Origin: Achromobacter piechaudii NBRC 102461
Lineage (GTDB): Bacteria; Pseudomonadota; Gammaproteobacteria; Burkholderiales; Burkholderiaceae_B
DNA: 64,000 nt
NCBI RefSeq assembly: GCF_001571245.1
Contig: NZ_BCTK01000014.1
Location: 62,001-126,000, forward strand
Reading direction: 5' to 3'
The notes beneath the pieces are model-generated. The model was not told where the DNA came from. It saw nothing but the letters and a program-made list of their open reading frames with translations, and made no database searches. Of the stretch, positions 25,795-35,249 are shown piece after piece (the first letter of the stretch is position 1; each line of letters starts with the position of its first letter). The position numbers and the translations under genes are program-made.

Positions 25795-27207
25795 TTATTT
25801 CCGGCTGGTGACCAGATTCTTCATCTTGACCCGGTGCGCCAGCAGCGCACAGGTCAGGGACAGGACAATACACAAGACCAGGCCGGCTCGCACTCCGTTT
25901 AGTACGGTGCCATGCGAAATCATGATGCCGACCAGCGCCGTGCCCAGCGCGCTGCCGATCGCGCGCGTGGTCTGCACCAGCGCGGACGCTACGCCCACAT
26001 CCCGCCGCTCACTCAACATCTGCATGAAGAGCGTCAGATTGGGAAGCAGGAAGCCCAACGCGCAGCCGTTGACGAAGAAGGCGGCGAGGATCCACCAGGC
26101 CGAGGTGCCCGGCGAGATCAACAGCACCATCAGCGTGCCGCTCGCCAGCAGCAGGCCGCCAAACACCATCAGGCGTTGCGGTTCGGTCTGCTTGGGAAAC
26201 ATGCGGCCGTTGATGATGCTGCCCACCGAAATCGCGGCGACCAGCGGCGTCAGCAGCAGACCGGCTTCGCTGGGGGTGTAGCCCAGCACCTGCTGCAACA
26301 GCAGCGGGCTGTAGAAAATCAGCACGAACATCACCGCGCCGACCATCATTGCCGCCAGGTTCAGCAGCCGCGACTCGCGCCCCGCCAGCACCCGAAGTGG
26401 AAAGATCGGGGATTGCACGCGGCGTTCGGTGGGAATCAGGATGACGATGGCCGCTACGCCGATCAGTGCCAGCAAGCCGCCCAGCAGAGGGTGAGCATGC
26501 TCGCCGCGAGCGAAAGCCAGCTCTAGCGCCGCCAGGGGCGCGCCCACCGCCAGCACCAGCAGGATGGCGCCCACCCAGTCGATCTTGCGGCTGCCGTCAT
26601 GCATCGGCCGGATGCGCGGGAAATACCGCGCCAACAAAAAGAAAGCGCCCGCGGCGGCAATGGGCGAGATGAAAAACGCGGCCCGCCAACCCAGCGCCTG
26701 GGTGGCCGCGCCGCCCAGCACCGGGCCTATGCCGCTGGCCATGGCAAAGGCCGCCGACACCAGCGCCATCCATCGCACGCGCTGCTTGGCATCCGGAAAC
26801 AGGTCGGCGGGCGCCGCGAACGCGGTGGCGATCATCATGCCGCCGCCCACCCCTTGCAGGGTGCGGAACACGATCAATTGAGTCATGGATTGCGCCAGGC
26901 CACAGGCGATGGAACCGAGCGCGATGATGAGGACGGAGACCAGCATCAGCGGCTTGCGGCCGAACATGTCGCCTAGCCGGCCGAAGATCAGGATGGAGGC
27001 CGCGGTGGCCAGCAGGTAGCCGGTACCTACCCAGGCATAGAGCGCCATGCCGTCCAGCGCCTCGGCTACCCGAGGCAGCGTGGTGCTGATGATCGTGGAG
27101 TCCAGCGCGGCCAACACCACCGTCGCCGACACCCCCGCCATGGCCATCAACAAATCCCTTTTTGAACGGGCGGGATCGGCGGCGGGCGAGGGCGGTGGCG
27201 GAGTCAT
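25795..27207 (-). CDS. MFS transporter, DHA2 (14-TM) drug efflux type
   Basis: A 470-residue major facilitator protein with about 14 hydrophobic segments. Motif C-like and A-like elements appear: LDSTIISTTLPRVAEALDG at the first helix (DHA2 signature of the EmrB/QacA type), GRLGDMFGRKPLML in loop 2-3, and RTLQGVGGGMMIA. It probably exports toxic or hydrophobic compounds by proton antiport. The N terminus is Pro-rich and short. It is upstream of the EamA gene on the minus strand. No adjacent regulator is visible. Confidence 0.88.
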   Translation of the reverse strand: MTPPPPSPAADPARSKRDLLMAMAGVSATVVLAALDSTIISTTLPRVAEALDGMALYAWVGTGYLLATAASILIFGRLGDMFGRKPLMLVSVLIIALGSIACGLAQSMTQLIVFRTLQGVGGGMMIATAFAAPADLFPDAKQRVRWMALVSAAFAMASGIGPVLGGAATQALGWRAAFFISPIAAAGAFFLLARYFPRIRPMHDGSRKIDWVGAILLVLAVGAPLAALELAFARGEHAHPLLGGLLALIGVAAIVILIPTERRVQSPIFPLRVLAGRESRLLNLAAMMVGAVMFVLIFYSPLLLQQVLGYTPSEAGLLLTPLVAAISVGSIINGRMFPKQTEPQRLMVFGGLLLASGTLMVLLISPGTSAWWILAAFFVNGCALGFLLPNLTLFMQMLSERRDVGVASALVQTTRAIGSALGTALVGIMISHGTVLNGVRAGLVLCIVLSLTCALLAHRVKMKNLVTSRK

Positions 27208-27240
27208 GCCGCCTAGGATATCACCGGCCCACTAGGGTTT

Positions 27241-27810
27241 TCACTTGTAAAACGAGTGGTAGCCCCAGAAAACCGCGATGATGACCACGACCAGCAGCCA
27301 TGACCAGCGGGAGTTGGACACCCCGCGCGGTTCGGGTTCGGGAGGAGGGGGCGGCGGCGCGAGGCGTGGCTGTGCTGCCATGTGGTCGATGAAGGCGGCG
27401 AAGAACTTCTGGATGATCTTGTCGCCCGCCTTGAGCAGCAGCCCCTCGCCGCACTCGGCCAACTTCCCGCCCGCCATGCCGGCGACCGTGTAAGCGACTC
27501 GTGTGCCCTGGTCCTTGGTGCTGAGGTTGACCTGGGCGGTGCCGATGGCCAGGCACGCCGCGCGGCCCTTGCCTTCGAACACCAGCGTGCAACTGTCGGG
27601 AGCATTGACGTCGGAGAGCAGGATCTCGCCCTCGTAGTCGGTGTCGATCCCTGCGATGTTCGCACGCAGGGTGACGGCATATTCGGTCGGGCTGCGCATC
27701 GCAACTTCCACGCAGCCCGGAATGCACTTCTGCAAGACTCTCGGGTCGGTCAACGCATCCCATGTCTGGTGCTGCGTCGAAGGAATCCATTGGGCATCGG
27801 CAATGCGCAT
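27241..27810 (-). CDS. CoxG-like SRPBCC protein with C-terminal membrane anchor
   Basis: A 189-residue protein. Residues 1 to about 145 are a CoxG/CO dehydrogenase subunit G-like START fold (PSTQHQTWDALTDPRVLQKCIPG, then TRVAYTVAGMAGGKLAECG). A Pro-rich hinge (PPPPPPEPEP) leads to one C-terminal transmembrane segment, WSWLLVVVIIAVFWGYH, so the domain is held at the inner face of the membrane. No CO dehydrogenase genes are nearby, so the name marks the fold, not the function. It probably binds a hydrophobic ligand or assists a membrane-bound enzyme. Confidence 0.8.
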   Translation of the reverse strand: MRIADAQWIPSTQHQTWDALTDPRVLQKCIPGCVEVAMRSPTEYAVTLRANIAGIDTDYEGEILLSDVNAPDSCTLVFEGKGRAACLAIGTAQVNLSTKDQGTRVAYTVAGMAGGKLAECGEGLLLKAGDKIIQKFFAAFIDHMAAQPRLAPPPPPPEPEPRGVSNSRWSWLLVVVIIAVFWGYHSFYK

Positions 27811-27905
27811 GGCTGTCTCCTTTTAGAAGCTTTATATGCACATTCTCGTCCCAAATATCGGGTTTGGCTACTTGGGCCTCGGGCCAGGCAAGCAGCGAGC
27901 TTGAG

Positions 27906-29477
27906 TCAGCGGTCTTGGGTCAGAACCGAAATCCAATGCTCGGTCGAGCGGTCGTGGTCGGCGTCTGGCTCTTGCCCATGCAGTTCGCGCAAGATGCCGC
28001 TGGCCATTTTCTTGCCGGCCTCGACGCCCCATTGATCAAAGGGATTGATCCCCCAGATCAGCGCCTGCACGAAGACCTTGTGTTCGTACAAGGCGAGCAG
28101 GGCGCCCAACGCGTGGGGCGTCAGCCTGGGCAGCACGATCAGCGTCGAGGGCCTGCCGCCTTCGTGTCGGCGGTGGCGCGCGAGCCATTCCGCCTTGTCG
28201 GCGGGCACACCCTGGGCCAGCATGGCGTCACGATCCGCCTCCAGCGACGTCCCGCGCAGCAGTGTCTGGCGTTGCGCCAGACAGTTGGCAAGCAGCATCG
28301 CGTGTTCTTCTGTCCACTGATGGTCGGCTTCCCGGCACATGATGAAGTCGACGGCAGCGCCGTCCGTGCCTTGGTGCAGCCACTGAAAGAACGTGTGCTG
28401 GCCATCAGTGCCCGGCATGCCCCAGACGGACGGGCCGGTGGGTACGCCCACCGGGTCGCCCGCCATGTCCACCGATTTGCCCAGCGATTCCATGTCCAGT
28501 TGCTGGAGGTAGGGAGCCAAGAATTGGAGGCGCGCGTCGTAGGCCGCGATACTGAGTGAGCTATATCCCAACACACTGCGATTGGCTACACCGGCCAAGG
28601 CAAGCTGCGCCGGGGCGTTTTCGGCGATGGGCGCCTGGGCGAAATGTTCGTCCATCGCTGCGGCGCCCTCGCGGATGCCTTCGATGACGTCGATTCCGAC
28701 CGCCATGGCCACGGGCAGCCCAACGGCCGACCACAAGGAATAGCGCCCGCCGACCCAATCCCAGAACTCGAAGATCTGAGAGGACGGAACGCCGAGCGCC
28801 CGGGCTGCATCCGGGCGGGCGGTGATGGCGACGACTTGATCGTAGGGTTGTTCGACGCCCGCCTGGGTCAGCCAGGCCACCGCGCGACGCAGGTTCGCCA
28901 AGGTTTCGGTCGTCGTGAATGACTTGGACGTCACCACCAGAAGGGTGTCTTCGGCATTCAGGCCAAGGATGGCGTCTTCCAGCGCGTGCCCGTCAATATT
29001 TGCCACGAACTTCAACGCCCGACGCGCGCCGCTTCCGCTGCACGCGTCCGTGGCGAGGCGCACGCCCCAGTCGCTGCCGCCGATTCCGATATGGATCACC
29101 GCTTTCCATTTTCCCTGGGCATCCGCCTGTTGCACAAATTCGCGGACTCGCTGGTGCTCGCGAGCCACAGCTTCGATGGGTTCGGGTGCGCGCAGCATGG
29201 TGTGCCAGGCGGCTCGGTCTTCGGTCTTGTTTACGTGGTCGCCGGCAAGGAGGGCGGTGCGAGCCGCGTCAAAGCCACGTGCTTCGAGCAGGGCTGTCGC
29301 GGCGGCCCGGGCCTCATGGGAAGAGACCTGCGCGCTCAGATCAATCGTCAGCCCGGCGGCTTGCATCAAGCGAAGCTCATCGGTACAGATCGAGGCTGCC
29401 TGGACGGCCTGGCAGAACGATTGCCATTCGGGCTGGCGCGGCAGTTTGGCCAATTCAATAGGGTTTAAAGGCAGCAT
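27906..29477 (-). CDS. pgi: Glucose-6-phosphate isomerase
   Basis: Interconverts glucose-6-phosphate and fructose-6-phosphate in the cytoplasm. The 523-residue protein carries both family signatures: DWVGGRYSLWSAVGLPVA and, near the C terminus, GINPFDQWGVEAGKKMASGI. The substrate segment IGIGGSDWGVRLATDA and active-site GTDGQHTFFQWLHQG are also present. The start at 29477 gives MLPLNPIELAKLP; a start 17 codons earlier has no support. It is divergent from the polyprenyl-phosphate glycosyltransferase at 29722, and it supplies hexose phosphates for surface sugar synthesis. Confidence 0.96.
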   Translation of the reverse strand: MLPLNPIELAKLPRQPEWQSFCQAVQAASICTDELRLMQAAGLTIDLSAQVSSHEARAAATALLEARGFDAARTALLAGDHVNKTEDRAAWHTMLRAPEPIEAVAREHQRVREFVQQADAQGKWKAVIHIGIGGSDWGVRLATDACSGSGARRALKFVANIDGHALEDAILGLNAEDTLLVVTSKSFTTTETLANLRRAVAWLTQAGVEQPYDQVVAITARPDAARALGVPSSQIFEFWDWVGGRYSLWSAVGLPVAMAVGIDVIEGIREGAAAMDEHFAQAPIAENAPAQLALAGVANRSVLGYSSLSIAAYDARLQFLAPYLQQLDMESLGKSVDMAGDPVGVPTGPSVWGMPGTDGQHTFFQWLHQGTDGAAVDFIMCREADHQWTEEHAMLLANCLAQRQTLLRGTSLEADRDAMLAQGVPADKAEWLARHRRHEGGRPSTLIVLPRLTPHALGALLALYEHKVFVQALIWGINPFDQWGVEAGKKMASGILRELHGQEPDADHDRSTEHWISVLTQDR

Positions 29478-29721
29478 ATTTTGTAAATACGTCTTGATAC
29501 TGAAGTTCCAAGTCCAGATGCACCTCATCCAACCCGAGGCGGGCGCTGTTCGCGCAAATCTGTAAAAGCGCGAGTTTAGCCGGTCGGCAGAGCGCCACGC
29601 AGGCCCTTTTTATTTTGCAAGCCGCGTTTCCATTCTTTTGCAAAGCTGTCCATATTGTTTGCATGTCTTGTCTGCGTCTGACGCTACAATTCCGCGACTT
29701 CTCTTTCCGGCGCGTTTTTTT

Positions 29722-30825
29722 ATGCTGTACGTTCTAGTAGCGTTTCTGGTTTCGCTGTTCTCGACCTTGCTGATCGTTCGCTACCGTTCCTGGCATGACG
29801 GCCTGACGGCCGACCACGATCTGGAAGGTGTGCAAAAGTATCACGCTAGGCCGGTGCCGCGCATTGGGGGGCTGTCCTTGCTGATCGCCAGTGGCGTCAC
29901 TTGTGCGTTGGTGGCGGTGCGCGAGCCGGACGTTCTGCCCAATATGGTCCTGTTGCTGGCCGCTTCGATGCCCGCCTTTCTGGGCGGTTTCGCCGAGGAC
30001 CTGACCAAGCAGGTACGAGTCCTGGTGCGGCTCGGAATGGCAATGCTTTCGGGCGCGCTGGCTTATTATCTGCTTGGCGCGGCCGTGACGCGTGTCGACA
30101 TTATTGGAATTGATTGGCTGCTGCAGTTCGGGATTATTTCCTTGATTTTTACATCAGTGGCGATCAGTGGGGCTGCAAATGCCATAAATATTATTGACGG
30201 ATATAACGGCCTCGCGGCCGTGGTGTCCGCAATGATATTGGCAGGATTTGCCTATGTTTCGTTTTATCTCGGAGACCGGTTTTTGTTGATTGTTGCCCTT
30301 AGCACCTTGGGCGGCATTATCGGATTTCTGGTTTGGAATTATCCGCACGGGCACATATTCCTGGGCGATGGCGGGGCCTACTTCCTGGGGTTCATGATCG
30401 GCGAATTGTCGGTGCTGATGCTGGCGCGCCACCCTGAAGTGTCGGCTTGGTTTCCGCTGCTGCTGTGCATTTATCCCGTGTTCGAAACACTGTTCTCCAT
30501 CTACCGCAAGAAATGGCTGCGCGGTCGCTCTCCCGGCGCGCCGGACGGCGTGCACCTGCATATGCTGATCTACAAGCGCCTGGTGCGCTGGGCGATAGGC
30601 TCGCGCGAAATGCGCCATCAGACGCAGCGCAATTCCATGACATCTCCGTACCTGTGGCTGCTTTCCTCGCTGGCGGTTATTCCCGCCGTGCTCTTTTGGC
30701 AGCAGCCCTACTTGTTAATGTTTTTCACGGCGGTGTTTTCGACCACGTATGTGGTGCTTTATCGCCGCTTGGTACTGTTTCGCATGCCCAAGTGGATGAT
30801 CGTAAAGAAGAAAAAACGTCTTTGA
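29722..30825 (+). CDS. WecA/WbpL-family polyprenyl-phosphate sugar-1-phosphate transferase
   Basis: A 367-residue polytopic enzyme of the MraY/WecA family that transfers a (N-acetyl)hexosamine phosphate from a UDP-sugar to undecaprenyl phosphate, the first step of O-antigen or similar glycans. Signature sites: DLEGVQKYHARPVPRIGG in the first loop, NAINIIDGYNGLA (NxxDGxxG catalytic loop) and FLGDGGAYFLG. About ten to eleven membrane segments. The start at 29722 begins the first helix. It stands about 16 kb from the O-antigen locus at 56-64 kb and just before waaC and waaA, so it may serve the whole LPS. The exact sugar is not evident. Confidence 0.85.
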   Translation: MLYVLVAFLVSLFSTLLIVRYRSWHDGLTADHDLEGVQKYHARPVPRIGGLSLLIASGVTCALVAVREPDVLPNMVLLLAASMPAFLGGFAEDLTKQVRVLVRLGMAMLSGALAYYLLGAAVTRVDIIGIDWLLQFGIISLIFTSVAISGAANAINIIDGYNGLAAVVSAMILAGFAYVSFYLGDRFLLIVALSTLGGIIGFLVWNYPHGHIFLGDGGAYFLGFMIGELSVLMLARHPEVSAWFPLLLCIYPVFETLFSIYRKKWLRGRSPGAPDGVHLHMLIYKRLVRWAIGSREMRHQTQRNSMTSPYLWLLSSLAVIPAVLFWQQPYLLMFFTAVFSTTYVVLYRRLVLFRMPKWMIVKKKKRL

Positions 30826-30985
30826 CCGATACGGCGTTCGCTAACCACCATTGCCCAGAATTTCCTGCCATAGGCCGGTGAAAGGCGCATCGCGCTAACC
30901 GGCAATGTTGTTGTACAGTGCGGGCTGCGTTGAACGGCGCCTGCCAACATCGGGTTGAGGGCGGCGCCAGCTCGAATCCTTGCTC

Positions 30986-32023
30986 ATGCCCACACGAATT
31001 CTCATCGTACGCACGTCCTCTCTGGGCGACCTCGTCCACATGCTTCCGGCAATCACCGATATTGCCCGGCATGTGCCTGACGCACAGATCGACTGGGTCG
31101 TCGAGGAAGCATTCGCGGAGATCCCGTCCTGGCACCCGGCCGTTAACGAAATCATCAAAGTCGCACATCGGCGCTGGCGCAAGTCGTGGTGGTCGGCCCA
31201 GGTGCGCATGGAGCGCCGGGCGCTCAAAGAGCGGCTGCGCTCGACCCAGTACGACATCGTCCTGGACATGCAGGCCCTGTTGAAGTCCGCGTGGCTGGTG
31301 CGCCAGGCGCGTGGCGTGCGTCACGGGCTGGATTGGCGCTCGGCGCGCGAACCCCTTGCCTCGCTGTTCTACAACGTGCGCCATCGCGTCGAATTCTGGC
31401 AGCCCGCCGTGATCCGGCAGCGCAAGTTGGCGGGCCTGACCTTTGGCTACACGCATGCCGGGCTGCCCGATTTCGGCTTGCAGAACTTCGTGCGCCAGGC
31501 GGCGCAACCGGCCGAGCCGGTCGTCGAAGTAGGTAGCGCCGGGCTTAACGCCGCCGAGCTGCCGCGCCTGCATCATCTGGATAACGATCGCGGTTACGCG
31601 GTGATCATGCCGTCGGCCAGCCGTGATGACAAACTCTGGCCCGAAGAAGATTGGCGAGCTGTGTTCCGCCGTTTGCGCGAGGCCGGATGCACGCTGAAGC
31701 TTCTGGCGGGCAACGAATCCGAGGCCGAACGCGCCAGCCTGCTGGTGGCCGGCATGGATGGGGCGGAAGTGATGCCCCGGATGGATCTGACTTCCGTAGC
31801 GCGCCTGCTTGCCGGCTCGCGCCTGATGGTGGGCCTGGACAGCGGCTTGACGCATCTGTCGGCCGCCTTGGGCCGCCCGACCATCGGTATCTATCGCGCC
31901 TCCACGCCGGTCCGCACGCCGCTAGTCGGTTCCAACTACACCGCCAGCCTGGGTGATCGGGGCGCTTCGCCATCGCGCGAGGCGGTGATGGCCTCGGTCG
32001 AACAGGCGCTGGCCGCGCACTGA
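30986..32023 (+). CDS. waaC: Lipopolysaccharide heptosyltransferase I
   Basis: A 345-residue GT9 enzyme that adds the first heptose to Kdo2-lipid A on the cytoplasmic face of the inner membrane. The N terminus has the family RILIVRTSSLGDLVHMLPAITDI motif, and the C-terminal half has MPSASRDDKLWPEEDWRAV and the donor-binding GLDSGLTHLSAALGRPTIGIY. The ATG at 30986 is preferred over the TTG at 30980. It is one base from waaA, forming an LPS core operon. Confidence 0.94.
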   Translation: MPTRILIVRTSSLGDLVHMLPAITDIARHVPDAQIDWVVEEAFAEIPSWHPAVNEIIKVAHRRWRKSWWSAQVRMERRALKERLRSTQYDIVLDMQALLKSAWLVRQARGVRHGLDWRSAREPLASLFYNVRHRVEFWQPAVIRQRKLAGLTFGYTHAGLPDFGLQNFVRQAAQPAEPVVEVGSAGLNAAELPRLHHLDNDRGYAVIMPSASRDDKLWPEEDWRAVFRRLREAGCTLKLLAGNESEAERASLLVAGMDGAEVMPRMDLTSVARLLAGSRLMVGLDSGLTHLSAALGRPTIGIYRASTPVRTPLVGSNYTASLGDRGASPSREAVMASVEQALAAH

Positions 32024-32024
32024 C

Positions 32025-33311
32025 ATGAATCGCGGCGTCTACACGCTGGCGTTGCGGCTTTTCGCTCCGCTGCTGTGGCTTTGGATGGCGCGGCGCGCCA
32101 AACGGGCGGGTGGTCAGTGGCAGGTGTTTTCGCCCGAACGCTTCGGCCATGCGCCCAAGTCGCCGTCGCCCATTACCGATTTCGCATGGCATTCCCCGGT
32201 CTGGGTACATGCCGTCAGCCTGGGTGAAACCCGGGCCGCGCAGCCTTTGCTGCAAGCCTTGCTGGTCCGTGGCCTGCCGGTGTTGCTGACCCACATGACC
32301 GCGACCGGGCGCGCGGAAGGCCAGCGATTGTTTGCCGATGCCGTGTCGCGTGGGCAACTGCGGCAAGCCTGGCTGCCCTACGACTTCCCTGGTGCGACGC
32401 GCCGCTTCATGCGCGCGTACGAGCCGCGCTGCGGCCTGCTTATCGAACGTGAGATCTGGCCCAACCTGCTGGCCGCTGCTCGCGCTGCGGGCGTGCCGAT
32501 GGCGCTGGTCAGCGCGCGGTATTCCGCCTCTTCGCTGCGTCAGGCCAAGCGCATGGGCAGCGTCATGCACGAAGCGCTGGCCGGTCTGAATAGTGTGCTG
32601 GCCCAGACGGTGGAAGATGCCGCCAGGTTGGTGCAGGCCGGCGCGCCGGTGCCCGTGGTAACGGGAAACTTGAAATTTGATCTGGTCCTGCCGGCCGCGC
32701 AGGTGCAGGCAGGGCGTGAATGGCGCGCTCGGCTGGGGCGGCCGGTCGTCGCCATCGCCAGTACCCGCGAAGGCGAGGACGCGCCGTTCATCGACGCGAT
32801 CAAGCGCCACAGCGGTCAGCCGAACGCGCCGCTATTCCTGTTGATCCCGCGACACCCGCAGCGCTTTGACGAGGCTGCCCGCTTGTTGAACGATGCAGGG
32901 TTGCCATTCATGCGCCGCAGCGCGGGTGGCGAGCCCACGGCTGAAACCTCGGTGCTGCTTGGCGATAGCCTGGGCGAGATGGCTTTCTATTACGCGGCTT
33001 CCGACGTCGCCATCGTGGCGGGCAGCTTCGCGCCGCTGGGCGGCCAGAATCTGATCGAAGCCTGCGCGGCCGGCGTGCCGGTCATCGTGGGACCCCACAC
33101 GTTCAATTTCAAGCAGGCGGCGGAGGATGCGATTGCGGCGGGTGCGGTGCTGCGCCAGCCCGATCCGCAGGCGGCCGTGGATGCTGCGATCGCCATGTTG
33201 GACGACGAAGCGCGGCGTCGCGAGGCCAGCAAAGCCGCGCGCCGCTGGTTCGAATTGCACGCGGGTGCTACGCAGCGGTCGATGGATGCGCTGTCGGCCT
33301 GGCTGGACTGA
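32025..33311 (+). CDS. waaA: 3-deoxy-D-manno-octulosonic acid transferase
   Basis: A 428-residue GT30 enzyme that transfers Kdo to lipid IVA. It has an N-terminal membrane anchor (LALRLFAPLLWLWMA), the catalytic-loop region VHAVSLGETRAAQPLL with the essential Glu, GLLIEREIWPNLLAAA, and the donor motif GSFAPLGGQNLIEACAAGVPVIVGPHTFNF. Length is normal. It directly follows waaC. It may be mono- or bifunctional (one or two Kdo); this cannot be read from sequence. It is convergent with the small gene at 33323. Confidence 0.95.
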   Translation: MNRGVYTLALRLFAPLLWLWMARRAKRAGGQWQVFSPERFGHAPKSPSPITDFAWHSPVWVHAVSLGETRAAQPLLQALLVRGLPVLLTHMTATGRAEGQRLFADAVSRGQLRQAWLPYDFPGATRRFMRAYEPRCGLLIEREIWPNLLAAARAAGVPMALVSARYSASSLRQAKRMGSVMHEALAGLNSVLAQTVEDAARLVQAGAPVPVVTGNLKFDLVLPAAQVQAGREWRARLGRPVVAIASTREGEDAPFIDAIKRHSGQPNAPLFLLIPRHPQRFDEAARLLNDAGLPFMRRSAGGEPTAETSVLLGDSLGEMAFYYAASDVAIVAGSFAPLGGQNLIEACAAGVPVIVGPHTFNFKQAAEDAIAAGAVLRQPDPQAAVDAAIAMLDDEARRREASKAARRWFELHAGATQRSMDALSAWLD

Positions 33312-33322
33312 TCAGGCCCCGA

Positions 33323-33487
33323 TCACTGCCCCGTCCGCCGCACCAGCGTCACCGCGTCCGCATTCAATTCCTGGCTGAAGCGCCGCGTATCCCGGCCTTC
33401 GTCTTCCGGGCGCACGCCGATCCAGCCTTGGCCCAGCGCCAGTACCCATAAATTGGCCAGCAGGATCAGGATGAAGAGCACTCGCAT
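33323..33487 (-). CDS. Small membrane-anchored protein, SPOR-protein-like N terminus without SPOR domain
   Basis: A 54-residue frame: MRVLFILILLANLWVLALGQGW is an N-terminal transmembrane or signal-anchor segment, followed by a short polar tail ending NADAVTLVRRTGQ. It sits 13 bases after coaX on the same strand, in the birA-coaX operon. In other betaproteobacteria a SPOR-domain protein follows coaX and starts in a similar way (anchor, then an 'RxxxQxNPDAI' segment); here the SPOR domain is missing. It may be a reduced remnant. No good ribosome site is needed if translation is coupled. Function unknown. Confidence 0.5.
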   Translation of the reverse strand: MRVLFILILLANLWVLALGQGWIGVRPEDEGRDTRRFSQELNADAVTLVRRTGQ

Positions 33488-33499
33488 GGCCGGCCTCGC

Positions 33500-34306
33500 T
33501 CAGGCGTAGGTGTCCAGGGTGGCGCGGGCGACCGCCGCCAGGCCGTCCAGGACGGGGTGGTCCAGATACACCGGTACTGGCGCGGCGCCGAATGCGCCGC
33601 CGGCGTCGGCCAGCAGGCGTTCTATTTCCTGATGCACTTCGGGCCAGCCGCCGCCCGCCGCGTAGATCTGCGGCGTTTGGCCGTAGCGTTGGCGGCCCGC
33701 CAACCATTGGCGCACGACGGCGCCTGCCTGGGCGGCGGCGATGCCCGAGGCAATGGCTTCGTGCGTGTCGACGGGGTAGGCCACGACCTGACCGTTGGCA
33801 ATGGGCAGATTGGCCGTGCCATGGGCCAGAGCGTTGCGCATCATAGCCGGGCCGGGCAGGATCAGGCCGCCTGCGAAGACGTTGTCAGGCCCTACGGTGT
33901 CGATGGTGGTGGCGGTGCCGAAGCTGGCCAGCACGAAGGGGGGATGCGCGCCGGGCAGGCGCGACAGCACGCCCAGCAACGATGCCCAGCGGTCGGCGCC
34001 CAGTTGCGTGGGCACGCGGTAGCTGTTCACCAGCCCCAGCGTGGTGGCTTGGGACGGCGACCATGTCACTGTGCAACCGTGCTTTTGCAGGATCGCGGTG
34101 ATGGCGGCGCCGCGCGCTTCGCCCGCTACATTCACGCCCAGCGCGCGCAGCGGACGGCGCGGCAGCGCGGCCAGCCAGCCGTCCAGTGCATCCAGGTCCA
34201 GGCCGTCGAAGGCGACTGCCGCCGGTTCGCGCGGCATGTCAGGGTTGCTGGCGTCCAGCCAACCCACCTTCAGACGGCTGTTGCCGGAGTCGATAAGAAT
34301 AATCAT
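33500..34306 (-). CDS. coaX: Type III pantothenate kinase (Baf)
   Basis: A 268-residue ASKHA-fold kinase that phosphorylates pantothenate, the first step of CoA synthesis. Motifs: [18 protein letters not shown] (phosphate 1), [14 protein letters not shown] with the active-site GADR, and [10 protein letters not shown] (phosphate 2). The length fits. It overlaps birA by 4 bases. In Bordetella pertussis the homologue was first described as Baf, needed for toxin gene expression, and later recognised as CoaX (established knowledge). Confidence 0.93.
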   Translation of the reverse strand: MIILIDSGNSRLKVGWLDASNPDMPREPAAVAFDGLDLDALDGWLAALPRRPLRALGVNVAGEARGAAITAILQKHGCTVTWSPSQATTLGLVNSYRVPTQLGADRWASLLGVLSRLPGAHPPFVLASFGTATTIDTVGPDNVFAGGLILPGPAMMRNALAHGTANLPIANGQVVAYPVDTHEAIASGIAAAQAGAVVRQWLAGRQRYGQTPQIYAAGGGWPEVHQEIERLLADAGGAFGAAPVPVYLDHPVLDGLAAVARATLDTYA

Positions 34307-35154
34307 GCTTGGCGTCGAATCGAAATTTCACCGATCGAGATCGGTGAGGCGCCCTCGGGCGTTTGCACCAGCAGGCGGCCATGTTCGTCCACGCCACAGG
34401 CAGTGCCGCTAAGTAGGATATCGCCTTTCTCCAGCACGTTCACCGGCCGGCCCGCCAGGGCGTCGACCTGATCGAAACGATGCTTGAAGGCGGCGAAACC
34501 TTCGCGTTCCAGCGTCTGGATGGCGTCATGCCAGGCGGTGGCGCTGGCGCAGACCAGGTCGGCCGCGTCTGGCTGGCGGTCGGATTCAGCCTGCACCTGG
34601 GTCCAGTCGGCCACGTCGCGGCCCAGCGCGCGGGACAGCACGTCAGCATCTCTCAAATTGATCCCCATGCCGATGACAACCGTGTAACCCGCCTCGCGGC
34701 CGCCAGGGTTGCGCGTCGTTTCGACCAGTACGCCGGCCAACTTGGCGTCATGCCACTGCACGTCGTTCGGCCATTTCATGCACAAGCCGCGCGCACGCGG
34801 CCCCGCGACGGCGCGCAAGGCCTCGCAGGCGACCACGCCCGCCAGGGGAGACAGCGCGGGCAGTTGCGCGGCGGGCAGGTGCACGTCGTAAGCGCACGAG
34901 AACATCAGCGTGGAGCCTGTCCGGTTTTGCCAGGGGCGGCCCGCACGGCCACGGCCGGCATTTTGCAGATGCGTGCCCAGCAGCCAGGGTTTGGCGGCGC
35001 CCACGCCCGAGCGCGCGCGCGCCAGCAGGTCGGCATTGGTCGACCCGGTGTCACCGGCCCAGGCGATGTCTTGGAATACGGGCAGGCGCAAGCCTAGCTC
35101 CCGGGCCAGGATTTCCGGCGCGGGCAGGTCGAGAGGTCGGACGTGTTCGGACAT
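34303..35154 (-). CDS. birA: Biotin-protein ligase
   Basis: A 283-residue biotin-[acetyl-CoA-carboxylase] ligase. Visible are the N-terminal catalytic motif [16 protein letters not shown], the biotinyl-5'-AMP loop [12 protein letters not shown], and [20 protein letters not shown]. There is no N-terminal helix-turn-helix, so it is a class I (mono-functional) ligase. A small C-terminal SH3-like domain ([20 protein letters not shown]) is present. The start at 35154 is chosen because earlier in-frame codons run toward the divergent mlaE. It is first in the birA-coaX operon. Confidence 0.92.
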   Translation of the reverse strand: MSEHVRPLDLPAPEILARELGLRLPVFQDIAWAGDTGSTNADLLARARSGVGAAKPWLLGTHLQNAGRGRAGRPWQNRTGSTLMFSCAYDVHLPAAQLPALSPLAGVVACEALRAVAGPRARGLCMKWPNDVQWHDAKLAGVLVETTRNPGGREAGYTVVIGMGINLRDADVLSRALGRDVADWTQVQAESDRQPDAADLVCASATAWHDAIQTLEREGFAAFKHRFDQVDALAGRPVNVLEKGDILLSGTACGVDEHGRLLVQTPEGASPISIGEISIRRQA

Positions 35155-35249
35155 GGCGGCGATTGTAGGGCACGCGGCCGGCACGCGCGGCCTTTCAGGG
35201 CGCAAGCGTTTATCATTGGCGATACATTTTGCATCGGTGCCCCGCCTAC

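Noticed and set aside
27241-27810. CO dehydrogenase subunit function for the CoxG-like gene
   Set aside because: No coxSML genes nearby and a C-terminal membrane anchor; only the fold assignment is kept.
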